The notes beneath the pieces are model-generated. The model worked only from the letters and a program-made list of their open reading frames with translations. It was not told where the DNA came from and searched no databases. Position numbers and translations under genes: made by a program. Of a stretch of 14,252 nt of DNA, positions 7,118 to 13,513 are shown piece after piece (position 1 is the stretch's first letter; every line of letters begins with the position of its first letter). The stretch comes from CADAWZ01 sp045114665 (lineage in GTDB: Bacteria > Vulcanimicrobiota > CADAWZ01). Location of the stretch: contig JBGUKW010000246.1 of NCBI GenBank assembly GCA_045114665.1, positions 1-14,252 of the forward strand, written 5' to 3'.

Positions 7118-7143
7118 AACTTATAAACTAAGTTAACTGTTAA
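7118..7143. promoter_or_regulatory. Two adjacent dyads before the aminotransferase, operator-like
   Basis: AACTTA (7118-7123) and TAAGTT (7129-7134) form a perfect inverted repeat with a five-base spacer. It is immediately joined by TTAAC-T-GTTAA (7133-7143). On the minus strand the first dyad contains TATAAG, a weak -10-like box. The position, 34 to 60 bases before the aminotransferase ATG, suits a repressor site. Confidence 0.35.
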
Positions 7144-7185
7144 TTTTCTCTATAAATATTTATTATTCCTTTTATCTAAATAAAT

Positions 7186-7212
7186 AAACCCTCTCAATTT
7201 TGAAAGGGTTTT
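7186..7212 (-). terminator. Intrinsic terminator after the four-repeat protein gene
   Basis: AAACCCT and AGGGTTT arms flank a short loop. In the minus-strand RNA the hairpin lies immediately after the TAA at 7216 and is followed by a T-rich tail (TTTATTTATTTA). Confidence 0.75.
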
Positions 7213-7215
7213 GAT

Positions 7216-8001
7216 TTAATTTTTGTTTTTGAGTTCTCTATGAATAATTTTTTCTAATATTTTATCGTCATTTTTGAAATTTATAGGCAAATTATATTCT
7301 CTCTTTATAAAATCTTTTAGTAATATATCTTCAAATCTTGTTTCTCTTTTCCAATCCTTAACAATATCATCGAAATCAAGAGATGAAAAATATTCCTCGA
7401 GTTTTTTTTCTTTTTCCTCTTCTGTACCTCTATATTCTCTATCAACAAATTCTTTACATGAATTATATATCTTCATTTCTTTCAGTCTTTGCCACTCACA
7501 TCCAATAATTTTATGACTTATCTTAATGACTTTATCAACAAATATTTTTGCACATTTTTCGTCTTCTTGAACTTTTTTGTAATTATCACATAAATATTGA
7601 TTTAATGAAATCCCATTAGGTCTTACATTTTTTTCCCAGTCGTCAACTATATCTATAATATATTTGTCAAAAAATTCCTCATCAGTTAATGAAGCATATT
7701 TTAATTCTTCTATATCAATTTTTTCTTCTTTTGGTTCATGAGTTCTAAAATATTTATCTATATATTCTTCTAAAGACATTCCATTGCTTTTTTCTTTTTT
7801 TTCCCACCTTTCGATAATACTGCCTATATGCTGGTTTATCCATTCATCCTCTGATAAAAAGCAAGCATATTGTTCTTTATTTTTTTCTTCTTTGCCAAAA
7901 TAAGTATTTTTATTTTCATTTTTCATAGCTAGATAATCATGAAAAAGCATAAGACCTAAAATTAGATTAAAAATAAGTAAATATATATATTCATTTGCCA
8001 T
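7216..8001 (-). CDS. Unrecognised membrane-anchored protein with four internal Trp/Tyr helical repeats
   Basis: A 261-residue protein that I do not recognise. Residues 5-21 (YIYLLIFNLILGLMLFH) form one hydrophobic segment, probably an uncleaved membrane anchor. The rest is highly charged (Lys, Glu, Asp) and probably helical. Four related segments can be aligned at about 50-85, 106-141, 153-190 and 202-236. Each has an aromatic-containing helix, then Ile/Val, then Trp with nearby Lys/Arg (Trp66, 122, 170, 217), and ends in a Tyr/Phe-rich helix such as LEEYIDKYF. Copies 1 and 2 share NG(M/I)SL. Spacing between tryptophans is 56, 48 and 47 residues. The ATG has AGAGGTGA upstream and lies 10 bases after the membrane protein gene. 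The two form an isolated operon with its own promoter and terminator. It may be a binding scaffold or part of an accessory two-gene system, but this is speculation. Confidence 0.85.
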   Translation of the reverse strand: MANEYIYLLIFNLILGLMLFHDYLAMKNENKNTYFGKEEKNKEQYACFLSEDEWINQHIGSIIERWEKKEKSNGMSLEEYIDKYFRTHEPKEEKIDIEELKYASLTDEEFFDKYIIDIVDDWEKNVRPNGISLNQYLCDNYKKVQEDEKCAKIFVDKVIKISHKIIGCEWQRLKEMKIYNSCKEFVDREYRGTEEEKEKKLEEYFSSLDFDDIVKDWKRETRFEDILLKDFIKREYNLPINFKNDDKILEKIIHRELKNKN

Positions 8002-8011
8002 TTTTTCACCT

Positions 8012-8458
8012 CTACTTCATGTCTTTATTTTTCTTCTCATACTCTTCATCTAATTTCTTCATTGAAATAAAAGTATAAATCAACAAAAAAATTAAATACA
8101 TTACAGGGAATAACTTATAAATCATTATATCTGGATAACTATAACTAATTATTATTGTTATAATCAAAAATAAAAATAGTATTGAATTGTTTATAAAAAG
8201 TAATTTGAAAAATAATACAAAATAGCAATAAATTTTAAGGGAAATTATTTTTAAATTAATTAAAAATTTGTACCAGAGAGTAATTGGATTTAAATCATCA
8301 AAAAAACATTGAAATTTCCAATCTAAATCAGAACACCAACTACATAATACCCTTAAGCCACCAGACAAACATATTATTATTGAAAAAATGATAATAAATA
8401 CTGCTCCTACAAAAATACCAATTTGCCACAATTCTTGAGATGTAAATATAACTGTCAT
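8012..8458 (-). CDS. Unrecognised four-pass membrane protein
   Basis: A 148-residue hydrophobic protein with no family I can name. Predicted membrane segments lie at about residues 12-34, 71-89, 91-107 and 110-132. Between the first two is a loop with three cysteines and several tryptophans (CSWCSDLDWKFQC, 39-51). The C-terminus is a short charged tail (KKLDEEYEKKNKDMK). The ATG has AGAGGTAAAAAAA before it, almost the same ribosome binding site as the downstream gene (AGAGGTGAAAAA), which suggests the two arose or are expressed together. An extended -10 promoter lies about 43 bases upstream. It may anchor or partner the four-repeat protein at the membrane. The gene is likely real because of the SD, promoter and coupling. 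Confidence 0.8.
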   Translation of the reverse strand: MTVIFTSQELWQIGIFVGAVFIIIFSIIICLSGGLRVLCSWCSDLDWKFQCFFDDLNPITLWYKFLINLKIISLKIYCYFVLFFKLLFINNSILFLFLIITIIISYSYPDIMIYKLFPVMYLIFLLIYTFISMKKLDEEYEKKNKDMK

Positions 8459-8500
8459 TTTTTTTACCTCTAATATTTAGGGAAGCTTTTATTATTTAAT

Positions 8501-8509
8501 ATTATACCA
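8501..8509 (-). promoter_or_regulatory. Extended -10 promoter of the two-gene unknown operon
   Basis: The minus strand reads TGGTATAAT (complement of 8501-8509), a perfect TATAAT with the upstream TG of extended -10 promoters. No good -35 box is present, as is usual for that class. The predicted leader is about 36 bases and carries the AGAGGT SD. Confidence 0.6.
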
Positions 8510-8573
8510 TATCACATAGACAAATTCTGTTATTATCAAAAATATAAATATTAAGATTTCTTAACAAACATAA

Positions 8574-8602
8574 AAAGAGACTGCTTAAAAAACAGCCCCT
8601 TT
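8574..8602 (-). terminator. Intrinsic terminator after the sirtuin gene
   Basis: A 10-bp stem (arms 8593-8602 and 8574-8583) contains two G-U pairs that exist only in the minus-strand RNA, followed by a T-run. It closes the ankyrin-GmhB-sirtuin operon, whose last stop is at 8628. Confidence 0.85.
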
Positions 8603-8627
8603 CACATCAATTTTACATTAACAAACT

Positions 8628-9371
8628 CTATAGATTTTCCATAACTTCTTTCATCAATTCACCGATATTGTCTCTCATTACAAATCTTGCCTTAAAATCA
8701 TAAGGTGTTGATTCTCTGTTAACAATAACAAGATTTTTGCCATCAAAATAATCTACAAATCCAGCTGCTGGATAAACTCTCAAACTTGTACCAGTAACCA
8801 ACATTGCATCTGCATTTGAAATATCGTTTGCTGCTTCTCTCATTACTTCAGCATTCAAAGGTTCACCATACAAAACAACATCTGGTCTTATTATAGCACC
8901 ACATTCATCACATTTTGGAATTGGATTTTTAGGGTCTTTTACATAATCTATTGAAAAATTCTTTCCACATTTTGAACAGATATTTCTAAACATATTTCCA
9001 TGCATTTCAAGAACACGCTTAGAACCACCTAATTGATGTAAATTATCGATATTTTGTGTAACTACAGAACGGACAATGCCTCTTTTTTCAAGTTCAGCAA
9101 ATGCTCTATGGCAATCATTTGGCTGTGGCTGACTATTTAAAAAGATTGTTCTATATATTTCATAAAAAAGTTTTGTATCTTCCATAAAGAAATCAATACT
9201 CAACATTTCTTCAGGAGAAAGATGATATTGTTTCTCGATCTGTTCAAAAACTCCACCCTTTGATCTAAAATCAGGAACACCGCTCTCAGTTGAAACACCT
9301 GCACCAGTAAAAATAACCATAGATTTTGATTCTTTTATAATGTTTATAAGTTTTTCAACATTCTTATTCAC
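8628..9371 (-). CDS. Sir2-family NAD-dependent protein deacylase
   Basis: Removes acyl groups, classically acetyl, from protein lysines using NAD+, in the cytoplasm. I start it at GTG 9369-9371 because GGAGG sits six bases upstream. A longer in-frame TTG at 9407 would add 12 residues and overlap the previous gene. The resulting 247 residues are normal for bacterial sirtuins. Landmarks are GAGVSTESGVPDFR (23-36), TQNIDNLH (105-112), the catalytic His124 in EMHG, the zinc cysteines 132, 135, 154 and 157 (two CxxC pairs, all present), RPDVVLYGE (162-170) and GTSLRVYPAAG (194-204). The Tyr-x-x-Arg pair of desuccinylase-type sirtuins is not evident, so deacetylation is the better guess. It follows the phosphatase gene by 19 bases. 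Confidence 0.95.
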   Translation of the reverse strand: MNKNVEKLINIIKESKSMVIFTGAGVSTESGVPDFRSKGGVFEQIEKQYHLSPEEMLSIDFFMEDTKLFYEIYRTIFLNSQPQPNDCHRAFAELEKRGIVRSVVTQNIDNLHQLGGSKRVLEMHGNMFRNICSKCGKNFSIDYVKDPKNPIPKCDECGAIIRPDVVLYGEPLNAEVMREAANDISNADAMLVTGTSLRVYPAAGFVDYFDGKNLVIVNRESTPYDFKARFVMRDNIGELMKEVMENL

Positions 9372-9390
9372 AGTAAACCTCCATGCTATA

Positions 9391-9924
9391 TTATTTTTGA
9401 CAAACAATGTCAGCCACTTCAGAAAGACTATTTACAAAAGGAACTCCATTTGGAAGTTTTTCAACTTCATTAGCTCCATATCCTGTTGTAACAAGTATAG
9501 CTTTTGTTCCAACATTTAAGCCAGTCATTATATCTCTAATTTTATCACCAACAACATAAGAAGATTTTAAATCAATATCAAAATCATCACATGCTTTTAA
9601 AATAAGCCCTGATTTTGGTTTTCTACAATCACAACAATCTTCATCAATATGTGGACAACAATAAAAAGCATCGAGTTTTACTCCACCTTCTGCAAGTAAA
9701 TCTTCAAGCCTCTTATTCACTTTAGAAAGTTCTACTTCTGTAAAATATCCCCTACCTATTCCAGATTGATTAGAAACTATTATCATTAAAAAACCTGATT
9801 CAGCAATTCTCTTTAGTGAAGATATTGTATCTGAAAATAGAACAACTCCATTTGGGTCAGAAAGATAATTTCTATCTTCCATTAAAGTTCCATCTCTATC
9901 AAAAAAAACACATGATCTTTTCAA
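9391..9924 (-). CDS. gmhB: D-glycero-D-manno-heptose 1,7-bisphosphate phosphatase-like HAD enzyme
   Basis: HAD-superfamily histidinol-phosphatase/GmhB-type enzyme. GmhB removes the C7 phosphate during ADP-heptose synthesis for LPS or S-layer sugars. The 177 residues match the family. Catalytic Asp9 and Asp11 are in FFDRDGT, then SNQSGIGRG (51-59), a zinc site made of CPH (90-92) and CDCRKP (98-103), and VVGDKIRD (124-131) with Asp127. The zinc loop is shorter than in E. coli but has the Cys-x-His...Cys-x-Cys pattern. The start is TTG (9922-9924). The first in-frame ATG lies beyond the catalytic aspartates, so no later start works. It begins 12 bases after the ankyrin gene. No other heptose gene is in the window, so a different sugar phosphate remains possible. 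Confidence 0.9.
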   Translation of the reverse strand: MKRSCVFFDRDGTLMEDRNYLSDPNGVVLFSDTISSLKRIAESGFLMIIVSNQSGIGRGYFTEVELSKVNKRLEDLLAEGGVKLDAFYCCPHIDEDCCDCRKPKSGLILKACDDFDIDLKSSYVVGDKIRDIMTGLNVGTKAILVTTGYGANEVEKLPNGVPFVNSLSEVADIVCQK

Positions 9925-9936
9925 TTTTTAAACTAC

Positions 9937-10710
9937 CTATCTTTTCTTCTTATTTTTCTTTGTATTTGGTTTATTTGTATTAGTTTTCTTTGTCTTCTTT
10001 TCAACATTAAAAACTTCTGTCAATCCCATAGATTTTGCCAACATTTTTGGAGATTTGCCATTTTTATTTTTTATATTTGGATCTGCTCCTGCCTGTACAA
10101 GTAATTTAGCAACATCTACATTTTTTTTATAAATTGCTATATATAATGGACTTCTTCCCAAAGCATCTTGTGCATCTAGATTAGCATGTACATCAAGAAG
10201 TGCAGAAACAGCTTTTGGTTTATTAGCTTCCGAAGCGACAAAAAGTGCTGTTTGTCCACTTGAATTTGTAGTATTTACCTCAGCACCACTTGAAACTAAC
10301 TTATATATAATTTGCTTACTCCCTGAATATGCTGCTGCCATCAGTGGAGTTACTCCATTAGGCGTTTTGGCATTTACATCAGAACCTGCTTTTATCAAAT
10401 ACAATGCACCTTTATCAAATCCAACATAACATGCCTTGTGAAGTGGAGTCTGTCCATTATTAGCAGTTGCATTCACATCAGCCTCATACTCCAACAACAT
10501 TCTTATCATCGTAAGATTTTTATTATTTGCAGCAATATGAAGAGGAGTCCAACCATATTCATTTCTTTCATTTTTCAAACTGTCATATTTATCTAAAAGC
10601 TCTACCGCTTTTTTAACATTTCCCTGTTCCACAGCCTCATGTATTGGCTCGGCAAATACTGGAGAACAAAGCAAAAACACAAAAATCAATAAATATAAAA
10701 ATTTTTTCAT
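9937..10710 (-). CDS. Exported ankyrin-repeat protein
   Basis: A 257-residue protein with a clear signal peptide (MKKFLYLLIFVFLLCSPVFA, probable cleavage after Ala20). The cysteine at 15 does not fit a lipobox, so it is not an evident lipoprotein. Six 33-residue ankyrin repeats follow without a break at 21-53, 54-86, 87-119, 120-152, 153-185 and 186-218, most with the TPLHxAA-like core, and a partial seventh lies at 219-238. The tail (239-257) is almost only Lys, Asn and Thr. Ankyrin repeats bind proteins, so a periplasmic or secreted binding role fits, and an effector in a host-associated bacterium is possible. The ATG has a GAGGTG SD. It is the first gene of an operon with the phosphatase and sirtuin and has a good promoter just upstream. 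Confidence 0.94.
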   Translation of the reverse strand: MKKFLYLLIFVFLLCSPVFAEPIHEAVEQGNVKKAVELLDKYDSLKNERNEYGWTPLHIAANNKNLTMIRMLLEYEADVNATANNGQTPLHKACYVGFDKGALYLIKAGSDVNAKTPNGVTPLMAAAYSGSKQIIYKLVSSGAEVNTTNSSGQTALFVASEANKPKAVSALLDVHANLDAQDALGRSPLYIAIYKKNVDVAKLLVQAGADPNIKNKNGKSPKMLAKSMGLTEVFNVEKKTKKTNTNKPNTKKNKKKR

Positions 10711-10731
10711 AAAAACACCTCAAAAATTTTT

Positions 10732-10760
10732 AATATAATAAATATTTTTTGTAGTGTGAA
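10732..10760 (-). promoter_or_regulatory. Promoter of the ankyrin-GmhB-sirtuin operon
   Basis: The minus strand has TTCACA (complement of 10755-10760, 5/6 match), a 17-base spacer and TATATT (complement of 10732-10737, 5/6 match). The predicted start of transcription leaves a leader of only about 15 bases, just enough for the GAGGTG SD. Confidence 0.6.
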
Positions 10761-10792
10761 AAAATTCCCTTTTAATTTTAACTATGTTTTTT

Positions 10793-10832
10793 ATAAAAAA
10801 AAACAGACCTTGCAAAATTGCAAAGTCTGTTT
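10793..10832 (-). terminator. Intrinsic terminator after the Ser/Lys-rich protein gene
   Basis: AAACAGAC-C-TTGC (10801-10813) pairs with GCAA-A-GTCTGTTT (10820-10832), a 12-bp stem with one mismatch. In the minus-strand RNA a run of about eight T (10793-10800 region) follows. It lies 12 bases after the TAA. Confidence 0.9.
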
Positions 10833-10843
10833 TAAAACTAAAA

Positions 10844-11617
10844 TTATGCAACGAGTTCAAATGCTTCGTAGTTATCTGGGACTTGAATTTCATCAAATAT
10901 ATGTAATGTTTTTGTTGCCTGAGTTACATTATATTTATTGAATGAGCTAAAACTTACTTGACTATTGTTCTTTGCATCATCTTTCTTGCTTGACTTATTT
11001 GTCTTAGCTTCAAAGTTACCAAGAGCATTTAAGATTTCTCTAAGATTTCTGCGTGAATAAAGTGGATTACTGTCTTTTACATATTGTTTGTACTCAACAT
11101 CTACCCATTTTCTCAAATTCTGAGCAAATTTCTTTCTCTGAACTTCTGGACGCTGTTTTGTTTCAGCTCCTGCATTTGCTTCATCCATAGTTTTTGAGAA
11201 ACTATATTGAATTTGCTTTGTATTATCAAGTGCAGTTGTACCTGCAGTTTTTTGTGTTTGTTTTGGAGCAACAGTCTTTCCTGCTTCTTTTGATTCAGCA
11301 GTTTCACCTGCTTTATTTTTAGTATCTAGAACTGTATCATCTGAAACTCTCTTTCTTGATACTCTTGCTGTAGATTGTTGCTGTGCTCTCTGTGCTTTAT
11401 TTGAAGATTGTTTATTTCTTACACCAGAAGAAGCAGACGACTCTTCTTCAACTTCAGCACTACCACCTTCACCAGCACCTTCTGAAGATTCTCCAACTCT
11501 ACTTGAACTGCTTCCGCTTTCTTTTGAAATTTGTTTAGCCCCATCAGCTGCCTTATGTGGTATTCCGACCATAGAAGACATCATGGAAATATTATTACTA
11601 TTAAGACCTATATTCAT
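10844..11617 (-). CDS. Unrecognised disordered Ser/Lys/Glu-rich protein with a helical C-terminal part
   Basis: No family is recognised. I start at ATG 11615-11617 because AAAGGAGG lies eight bases upstream. An earlier in-frame start at 11638 precedes the SD and is unlikely. The 257 residues begin MNIGLNSNNISMMSSMVGIP, a Met/Ser/Asn-rich stretch without a signal peptide. A long low-complexity linker (about 24-145) rich in Ser, Glu, Lys, Gln and Ala follows. A more ordered charged region lies at about 155-205 (RKKFAQNLRKWVDVEY... and SRRNLREILNALGNF), then a short tail. It is monocistronic, with its own promoter and terminator. The overall plan, a Met/Asn-rich start followed by a disordered linker, resembles the protein at 1-745. 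A non-classical secreted or cytoplasmic scaffold is possible but unproven. Confidence 0.85.
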   Translation of the reverse strand: MNIGLNSNNISMMSSMVGIPHKAADGAKQISKESGSSSSRVGESSEGAGEGGSAEVEEESSASSGVRNKQSSNKAQRAQQQSTARVSRKRVSDDTVLDTKNKAGETAESKEAGKTVAPKQTQKTAGTTALDNTKQIQYSFSKTMDEANAGAETKQRPEVQRKKFAQNLRKWVDVEYKQYVKDSNPLYSRRNLREILNALGNFEAKTNKSSKKDDAKNNSQVSFSSFNKYNVTQATKTLHIFDEIQVPDNYEAFELVA

Positions 11618-11662
11618 AACAGAAGCCTCCTTTAACAATTCCTTTCATAATCTTTATTATTA

Positions 11663-11692
11663 ATAATATCACTATTTTAGTCTTTTAGTAAA
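11663..11692 (-). promoter_or_regulatory. Promoter of the Ser/Lys-rich protein gene
   Basis: The minus strand has TTTACT (complement of 11687-11692, 4/6 match), an 18-base spacer and TATTAT (complement of 11663-11668) with the extended -10 TGA upstream. The -10 overlaps a perfect 12-bp AT palindrome. The leader is about 38 bases. Confidence 0.5.
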
Positions 11693-11806
11693 GTTTTTTT
11701 TGTAAATTTTTTGTTAATTTTGTTAAATATTTATAGTATTATTTCAAATTTTAAAACACTAATTTATTTTGCTTATGAAATTACTATAATGGAAAAAATG
11801 AATAAT

Positions 11807-13186
11807 TTAACTTATATTTTCCATTTTTATATTTTTAACTTTGTGTTCTGTTTTATCCCATTGTATATCATTTTTATTTCTAATTGAATTAAAATAACCA
11901 ATAGGAGTTGCTATAAGCCAAATTGTGTTGTAAAACCAATATATAATAAATCTAATCAAATTAATAAATTCAAATTTATCATAAAATTTTAACAACCCTC
12001 CGATCATGACCCCTGCAAACACAAATAACAAAAAAATATTACTCAATACTGCAATATAGTGACAAGTATAATATTGAAGGTCTGGAAATATAATCAATGT
12101 AGAAAGTTGAACATATCCAATCAAAACAATAAGAGTTGCAACAATTCTCATAAGACCTGAAAGACCATCTATTTTTTGAATAAGAGTTAATTTTTTATGT
12201 AATATAACAGGAAAAAAATATTCATATATACATCTGAACATTCCTTCAGCCCATCTAACCCTTTGCCTTATAAGTGGATACATTTTTGTTATTGCTTCTT
12301 GCCATATAACAGCATCTGGAACATATCTGACTATAGTTCCATTTAACAAAAATTTAATAGTCAAATCTTGGTCATCTGTTGCAGACATTTCATTCCAACC
12401 ACCAACTTCTAAAAGTGCAGCCTTACGAACAATCTGTCCATTTCCAGAGAGTTGCATTATTCCACCAAAAATTGCTTTAGATAATTGCAACATGTGTGCA
12501 TAAACAGTAAATTCAAAATCCTGTAATCTCGCAAGCAAATTTTCTTGTTTATTAAAAATTTTTACTCTACCTTGAACTCCAGCAACTTTTTCAGATGTAA
12601 AAAACTTCATTGTTTTTTTCAAAAAATCAGTTTCAACAATTGTATCAGCATCAAAAACAGCTATAAATTCACCATTTGCTTTTGGAACAGCAAAATTTAA
12701 AACAGCTGATTTTCCCTTACGTCCACTTTCTCTGTGAAGTGGATGTAAAGTAGGATATTCTTCTTTGAGTCTATTTAAAATTTCAAGTGTTGAATCAGTA
12801 GAATTGTCATCTACAATTATAACTTCATAATTCGGAGTCCCATCTTCTTTTTTATAATCAATTTTAAAAAGCGAACGCACTGTATTTTCAATAACTAATT
12901 CCTCATTTTTAGCAGGTACTAATATTGATACAAAAGGTTGTTCATCAGTCTGTTCTCCCTTTTTAAAAGAAAACGGAAGACATATTCCCATCGTTCCCAT
13001 AGTATATAATGATATCAACAATATAGAAAGCTGATATGGTGTCATATCTCTTATTGAAAGGGTATATATTAAAATTGCCAACACAACAAGTGTCATAATG
13101 GCAAATCCAAAATTCCAACCAGATTTATAATTATCCGTTTCTCTACAAGAGGACTGTTCTTTTTCTTTTAAATTATCCGTTTCCAT
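11807..13186 (-). CDS. Membrane-bound family-2 (processive-type) glycosyltransferase
   Basis: A 459-residue GT2 enzyme of the cellulose/chitin/poly-N-acetylglucosamine synthase type. It would transfer sugars from a nucleotide donor on the cytoplasmic face and may extrude a polymer. I start at ATG 13184-13186, five bases after GAGGA. A TTG four codons earlier overlaps that SD. Two membrane helices lie at about 27-45 and 53-71. The catalytic domain has VPAKNE (91-96), VDDNSTDS (125-132), DAD (179-181), the acceptor-side TDDQD (270-274) and QRVRW (308-312), the Q-x-x-R-W signature of processive enzymes. Three further helices lie at about 346-367, 379-398 and 407-431. No polymer-export or deacetylase partner is adjacent, so the product is unknown. 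A weak 8-bp hairpin (11789-11796/11817-11824) overlaps the stop codon without a good T-run. Confidence 0.93.
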   Translation of the reverse strand: METDNLKEKEQSSCRETDNYKSGWNFGFAIMTLVVLAILIYTLSIRDMTPYQLSILLISLYTMGTMGICLPFSFKKGEQTDEQPFVSILVPAKNEELVIENTVRSLFKIDYKKEDGTPNYEVIIVDDNSTDSTLEILNRLKEEYPTLHPLHRESGRKGKSAVLNFAVPKANGEFIAVFDADTIVETDFLKKTMKFFTSEKVAGVQGRVKIFNKQENLLARLQDFEFTVYAHMLQLSKAIFGGIMQLSGNGQIVRKAALLEVGGWNEMSATDDQDLTIKFLLNGTIVRYVPDAVIWQEAITKMYPLIRQRVRWAEGMFRCIYEYFFPVILHKKLTLIQKIDGLSGLMRIVATLIVLIGYVQLSTLIIFPDLQYYTCHYIAVLSNIFLLFVFAGVMIGGLLKFYDKFEFINLIRFIIYWFYNTIWLIATPIGYFNSIRNKNDIQWDKTEHKVKNIKMENIS

Positions 13187-13277
13187 TGAAATCCTCAAAA
13201 AACAAGGTACAATCCTAAGGTGTTCCTTAACTTAATTTATTTAATTGAATCTTAATTTTTTTGACAGAAGAAGAAAA

Positions 13278-13416
13278 TATCCTTCACACATATTTTATAA
13301 GAATATTAAAAAGGATAATAATGATATTTTAACGAAATGAAATAATAAAATATCAATTTTGCAAGTACCCACGAAAACTGCCATTACTGCATAATTGAGA
13401 TTTCGTGGGCTTTTTT
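13278..13416 (+). ncRNA. Candidate structured small RNA or terminated leader (three hairpins)
   Basis: Three consecutive hairpins are visible on the plus strand. The first pairs TATCCTT (13278-13284) with AAGGATA (13311-13317) and contains an inner ATATT/AATAT stem (13290-13294/13302-13306). The second pairs GATATTTTA (13323-13331) with TAAAATATC (13346-13354), nine perfect base pairs. The third is the terminator stem CCCACGAAA/TTTCGTGGG, ending in six T. The T-run follows the third stem only on the plus strand. It fits either a free-standing small RNA or an attenuated leader of the peptidase gene. It does not match a riboswitch class I can name. Confidence 0.5.
13368..13416 (+). terminator. 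Intrinsic terminator upstream of the NlpC/P60 gene
   Basis: CCCACGAAA (13368-13376) pairs perfectly with TTTCGTGGG (13401-13409) around a loop of 24 bases, followed by C and six T. No plus-strand gene precedes it, so it ends an RNA that starts within this intergenic region. Confidence 0.8.
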
Positions 13417-13513
13417 CATGCACTGTCGAACTATTTTCTCTATAGCAGTTTAATTTTTTAAAGCAGTGAGAGTTCCCTAAATGCATGTGAAATTTTCAAA
13501 TAAAGGGGGCCTC

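Larger units (their letters stand above)
13187..13513. other. Divergent intergenic region between glycosyltransferase and NlpC/P60 genes
   Basis: About 327 bases without a credible protein gene. It holds a small hairpin (TAAGG-TGTT-CCTTA, about 13216-13229), a TTGACA at 13261-13266 on the plus strand without a well-spaced -10, the three-hairpin RNA candidate at 13278-13416, and five scattered ACTGC/GCAGT motifs between 13377 and 13468. Short frames on the minus strand here overlap the hairpins and lack an SD. Confidence 0.7.

Noticed and set aside
9372..9407. Longer sirtuin starting at TTG 9407
   Set aside because: It would overlap the preceding gene by 17 bases and lacks an SD, whereas GTG 9369-9371 has GGAGG at good spacing.
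9937..10710. Ankyrin protein as a lipoprotein because of Cys15
   Set aside because: LLCS does not fit a lipobox and the cleavage site VFA|EP fits ordinary signal peptidase better.
13278..13416. Known riboswitch (c-di-AMP ydaO type or c-di-GMP GEMM type) before the NlpC/P60 gene
   Set aside because: The conserved GC-rich motifs of those classes are not visible. The hairpins are mostly AU pairs apart from the terminator.
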